Below, piece by piece: positions 61,454 through 64,000 of a stretch of 64,000 nt of DNA. The stretch comes from Pseudomonadota bacterium (GTDB lineage Bacteria; Bdellovibrionota; UBA1018; CAIMNF01). The stretch's first letter is position 1; each line of letters begins with the position of its first letter. The stretch spans positions 1 to 64,000 of the forward strand of contig JAIXWV010000020.1 in NCBI GenBank assembly GCA_027491115.1, given 5' to 3'. The notes beneath the pieces are model-generated. The model did not search any database, was not told the DNA's origin, and worked only from the letters and a program-made list of their open reading frames with translations. The position numbers were made by a program, and so were the translations under genes.

Positions 61454-62374
61454 ATGACCCACCATATTTCTGCATTTTATCATTTCATGCCCCTGACTGA
61501 CCTCGAGGCGTTGAAAAGCGAGATTGAAGGCCAAGCCCGCTCGCTTGGCATCAACGGCCTGCTCATTCTGGGGCCGGAAGGCATCAACACCACCTGTTCT
61601 TCTCCTTCAGAGGAGAATCTCACCCGCTTCAAGGAGTGGATCATCGGGCGTTTCAAATGCCCGGGGATTCGCTTCAAGGATGCGACGAGCGAGACCCCTC
61701 CCTTCCGTCGCTACAAGGTCAAAGTCCGCGAAGAAATTTGCACGACGGGGATTCCGGGCGTCCTGCCTCCGGAAGGGAACAACCGTCACCTGACACCTGA
61801 TGAATGGAACCGGGTGATGGAGGAAGAACCTGACACCGTCCTGATCGACACCCGGAACTGGTACGAATACCGGATCGGGACTTTTCGAGGAGCTCTGAAT
61901 CCGAACATCGAGAAATTCACGGACTTTCCGACCTACATCGAAAAACAGGGGATCAAGAAGGACCAGAAGATGCTCATTTTCTGCACGGGTGGAATCCGGT
62001 GTGAGAAAGGGATCCTCGACCTCGAGCAAAGCGGTTATACGAACGTATTCCAGCTGGAAGGCGGGATTCTCAACTACCTCGAGCATCATCCGAACGATAA
62101 GTTCGAGGGAGAATGTTTCGTCTTCGACCAGCGAGTGGCTGTGGACCAGGACTTGAAACCCTCACAACGCTACACCCTCTGCCCGCACTGTGGACAACCT
62201 GCGGATGTGAAAATCGACTGCGCCCGATGCGATCATCCGATGACCATTTGCCCGGAATGCTCAGCCCTGCCGGTCAAATCGGTCACCTGCTCGAAGAACT
62301 GCGCCCACCAGTGGGAACTCCACCCTGGAAGAAAAGGCAACCGTCAGATTCCGGCGTTCACTTCGAATCACTGA
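61454..62374 (+). CDS. trhO: tRNA uridine(34) hydroxylase TrhO (rhodanese-like)
   Basis: TrhO makes 5-hydroxyuridine at tRNA position 34. The 306-residue protein has the UPF0176 N-terminal domain (~1-90: LEALKSEIEGQARSLGINGL, GPEGINTTCSS), a rhodanese domain with active-site Cys in FCTGGIRCEKG, and a C-terminal Cys-rich tail with several CxxC pairs (CPHC, CARC, CPEC) as in the family. AGAGGAG lies six bases before the ATG. Its last 17 bases overlap a convergent gene. Confidence 0.92.
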   Translation: MTHHISAFYHFMPLTDLEALKSEIEGQARSLGINGLLILGPEGINTTCSSPSEENLTRFKEWIIGRFKCPGIRFKDATSETPPFRRYKVKVREEICTTGIPGVLPPEGNNRHLTPDEWNRVMEEEPDTVLIDTRNWYEYRIGTFRGALNPNIEKFTDFPTYIEKQGIKKDQKMLIFCTGGIRCEKGILDLEQSGYTNVFQLEGGILNYLEHHPNDKFEGECFVFDQRVAVDQDLKPSQRYTLCPHCGQPADVKIDCARCDHPMTICPECSALPVKSVTCSKNCAHQWELHPGRKGNRQIPAFTSNH

Positions 62375-62747
62375 TCGAACAACATCCGGAGAGGATCACT
62401 CCGTCCACATCTGCCTGGACGTGATAAGGATCATTGCGATCACTCATCCCATCACTGCATTGATCGGCGGAGTCGCGAAAAATGGCGAGAGAAACCCGCT
62501 GTGTGCCCTTTCCCCGGGAAGCTTCGATCTTGAAAGAATAGCCTGCGGCCATTCCGGCAGACTCACGGGTCCTGACTCCGAAATAGCGTACGTTCTTTTC
62601 TCCGCCGAGATTGACTGCGACATACTTCTCCTCGACCCGGATCCCCCAGAACGGCTCCGTCCCCGAACACTGCAAGCGATAGGCACTCGCGTCAGCGGCA
62701 GAGAAGAAGAGAGAAAAAAGAATCGGAAGAGAGAAAGTGTTTTTCAT
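62358..62747 (-). CDS. Small secreted protein (COG3650-like)
   Basis: From ATG 62747 the protein has 129 residues. Signal peptide MKNTFSLPILFSLFFSAADA, then YRLQCSGTEPFWGIRVEEKY: the CxGxEPFW sequence resembles the COG3650 group of small envelope proteins. The C-terminal part has SDGMSDRNDPYHVQ and paired Cys (SGCCS). The function is unknown. Longer in-frame starts are unlikely because they would place charged residues before the signal peptide. The upstream DNA (62760-62810) is AT-rich and could hold promoters for both divergent genes. Confidence 0.7.
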   Translation of the reverse strand: MKNTFSLPILFSLFFSAADASAYRLQCSGTEPFWGIRVEEKYVAVNLGGEKNVRYFGVRTRESAGMAAGYSFKIEASRGKGTQRVSLAIFRDSADQCSDGMSDRNDPYHVQADVDGVILSGCCSISDSK

Positions 62748-62897
62748 GAGCTCGCGTAGTCTGACACTTTTTACACAAAAATACAATAAAAAATATCGTT
62801 CATTAACGATCCTCATGGATTCCTCGCATCTCCCGAGTCCACCCTCCCGATTCAATTCGGGATGATCTATAATCATGATCAGGGGAAGGTAAGGGGT

Positions 62898-63728
62898 ATG
62901 AAGTTACTGATCGGAATGGTTTTGGGAGTTCTGTCGGTTGATTCTCACGCAATGGCACTGAAACGTGGAAGAGTGTCAGCGCAGAAGAGCAGTGCTGCGG
63001 TTTCGGTCGGGGCGAAACCCCCCGCAGCTCCCCGGAGCCCGGCTGCAAGTGACCCAAAGGGCTCCGATGATCGCGGCATACGGGACATGGGTTGCAACGA
63101 TCGGGACCGCAAAGATCCGAGCAAACCATGCAAGAACGGTGTGCCCGTTGCGGCCACCCCTGTTCCCAAACGGACTCCCGCTCCCGCGCTCCCAGTGGTG
63201 ATCTCCACACCGGTTCCCCCCCCACCGCCTCCAGTATTGTTACCGCCTCCGGCGGCTCCGGGAGTGCCTGAGTCTTGTGCCCGCTTCCACCCGAGTTTCG
63301 GACAGGAGGTTCCGCCTGAAGCAAAAAACGGAGCCGAGTTCGAGTACCGGAGAGCGCGCGATCAAGCGCTCTCACTGTCGGATGCAGACTTGACGAATCT
63401 CCTATTCAAGAAGGGAGTCGGTGCCTGCAGACTCGTTGGATCACGGCCCCAATGTCCTCAATGTTTCTGCGATTACTATTTCCAAACACGCGCAGGGACC
63501 TGGCACGGGTCAGGAGGCTGGCCTCTGAATCCCGCCAGCCGGGCGAGCACAGGTTGCGTTTCTGAAATCCAATGGGGGGGCTACTTTCCTTCGATGGCAA
63601 CCTCTGACCTAATGAAGAACGCAGCGGAACAAGCAAGACATGCTCTTTGCCATCCTGCTGATCCATGTCGACTGCATCCGAAAAACCTCGGAGTGCCGAT
63701 CCACAACAGCGATGTCCTCGGTCAGTGA
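62898..63728 (+). CDS. Secreted proline-rich protein of unknown function
   Basis: From ATG 62898 the protein has 276 residues: signal peptide (MKLLIGMVLGVLSVDSHA), a low-complexity Ala/Pro/Ser region up to ~125 including STPVPPPPPPVLLPPPAAP, then a globular part with several Cys (VPESCARF, GACRLVG, CPQCFCDYYF, TGCVSEI, ALCHPADPC) likely to form disulfides. The pattern suggests a periplasmic or surface protein with a Pro-rich spacer across peptidoglycan. No family was recognised. Its last 17 bases overlap the next gene. Confidence 0.7.
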   Translation: MKLLIGMVLGVLSVDSHAMALKRGRVSAQKSSAAVSVGAKPPAAPRSPAASDPKGSDDRGIRDMGCNDRDRKDPSKPCKNGVPVAATPVPKRTPAPALPVVISTPVPPPPPPVLLPPPAAPGVPESCARFHPSFGQEVPPEAKNGAEFEYRRARDQALSLSDADLTNLLFKKGVGACRLVGSRPQCPQCFCDYYFQTRAGTWHGSGGWPLNPASRASTGCVSEIQWGGYFPSMATSDLMKNAAEQARHALCHPADPCRLHPKNLGVPIHNSDVLGQ

Positions 63729-64000
63729 GCTCCGGATCATGCTGGTCGGAGCGAGCGGACTGACGGGTCAGTCTGTGCTCCGTCTTCTATTGGCGGATGA
63801 GCGAGTCAAGGAAGTGCACACTCCCCACCGCGGACCTTCTTCCATCGACCACCCGAATCTCCGCCCGCATCCCTGGCAGGAAAATCCTCCCCGTTTCGAT
63901 AGCCTTCCGGACATCCCCTTCGACGTTGTCCTCTGCTGTTTGGGTACCACCCTCAAAAAGGCCGGTAGTCGGCAGGCCTTCCAGAACATCGATCGGGACG
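63712..64000 (+). CDS. NAD(P)-binding Rossmann protein, truncated by window edge
   Basis: An open frame begins with ATG 63712 and runs off the right edge (96 codons visible). LRIMLVGASGLTGQSVLRLL is a GxxGxxG dinucleotide-binding motif, and VVLCCLGTTLKKAGSRQAF matches the second strand region of the HTATIP2/YbjT-like atypical short-chain dehydrogenases. The overlap with the upstream stop suggests translational coupling. Confidence 0.8.
   Translation, partial: MSSVSELRIMLVGASGLTGQSVLRLLLADERVKEVHTPHRGPSSIDHPNLRPHPWQENPPRFDSLPDIPFDVVLCCLGTTLKKAGSRQAFQNIDRD

Noticed and set aside
61381-61455. 24-residue minus-strand frame in the trhO leader
   Set aside because: It has no ribosome-binding site or homologous pattern and is fully explained by the trhO leader and start region.
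1-64000. tRNA, rRNA, CRISPR array, insertion sequence, toxin-antitoxin or prophage genes
   Set aside because: I looked for tRNA-like arms, regularly spaced repeats, transposase motifs and phage genes by eye and saw none I could support; a covariance-model scan would be needed to exclude small RNAs.

Overview
The window is 64 kb of gene-dense, roughly 55% GC bacterial chromosome. No rRNA, tRNA, insertion sequence, phage gene or CRISPR array was recognised. The gene content is that of a Gram-negative (lipoproteins with lipoboxes, an outer-membrane barrel, a secretin) with deltaproteobacterial or Bdellovibrionota-like habits: a Tad pilus locus rich in FHA domains, a GYF-domain envelope protein, a sigma-54-type two-component pair, a RoxA-like dihaem cytochrome and a split methylmalonyl-CoA mutase. 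The taxonomic guess is inference; no marker gene settles it.

Layout. 0.1-8 kb: an envelope-protein group (outer-membrane barrel, a bitopic protein with possible FliF/FliG-like parts, a PEGA-TPR lipoprotein, a divergent GYF-domain protein, a TPR/substrate-binding lipoprotein of the LpoA type) and a GT22-like glycosyltransferase. 8-19 kb: recN-nadK, a dihaem cytochrome, a sodium/solute symporter, an orphan GlnQ-type ATPase, dprA, a histidine kinase with a degenerate NtrC-type regulator, and a polyprenol-kinase-like protein. 19-28 kb: a MinD-like ATPase, a J-like/RodZ-HTH fusion, an RluD-type synthase, lon, two CNNM/CorC-type proteins, a CheY-like regulator and a small membrane protein. 27.7-28.4 kb: two paralogous tiny secreted peptides, each behind a convincing sigma-54 promoter, with hairpins between them. 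28.6-33.5 kb: a PAP2 enzyme and a lipoate/2-oxoacid dehydrogenase operon (lipA, E2, lpd, lipB).

33.6-49.7 kb is the centrepiece, a roughly 16-kb Tad pilus block on the minus strand. In transcription order it reads tadC, DUF192, three membrane FHA proteins carrying four FHA domains, a PP2C-like protein lacking key metal ligands, two Flp-like pilins, two TadE-like pseudopilins, cpaB, the secretin cpaC, a TadZ-TadA fusion ATPase, tadB and a secreted YD-repeat protein. The FHA proteins and the apparent pseudophosphatase suggest phosphothreonine-based control of pilus assembly, but no kinase, prepilin peptidase, tadD or tadG is in view.

49.8-64 kb: an unknown secreted protein with orphan DppB/DppC-type permeases, nagZ and a Cys-cluster protein (a possible muropeptide-recycling operon); a second Cys-cluster protein with the methylmalonyl-CoA mutase catalytic subunit; guaB-guaA followed by an orphan beta-class DNA methyltransferase and a metallophosphoesterase lipoprotein; trhO; several unknown secreted proteins; and a truncated NAD(P)-binding protein at the right edge. 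Six of the eight convergent gene pairs overlap at their 3' ends, so convergent transcription without intervening terminators is a general feature of this genome segment.
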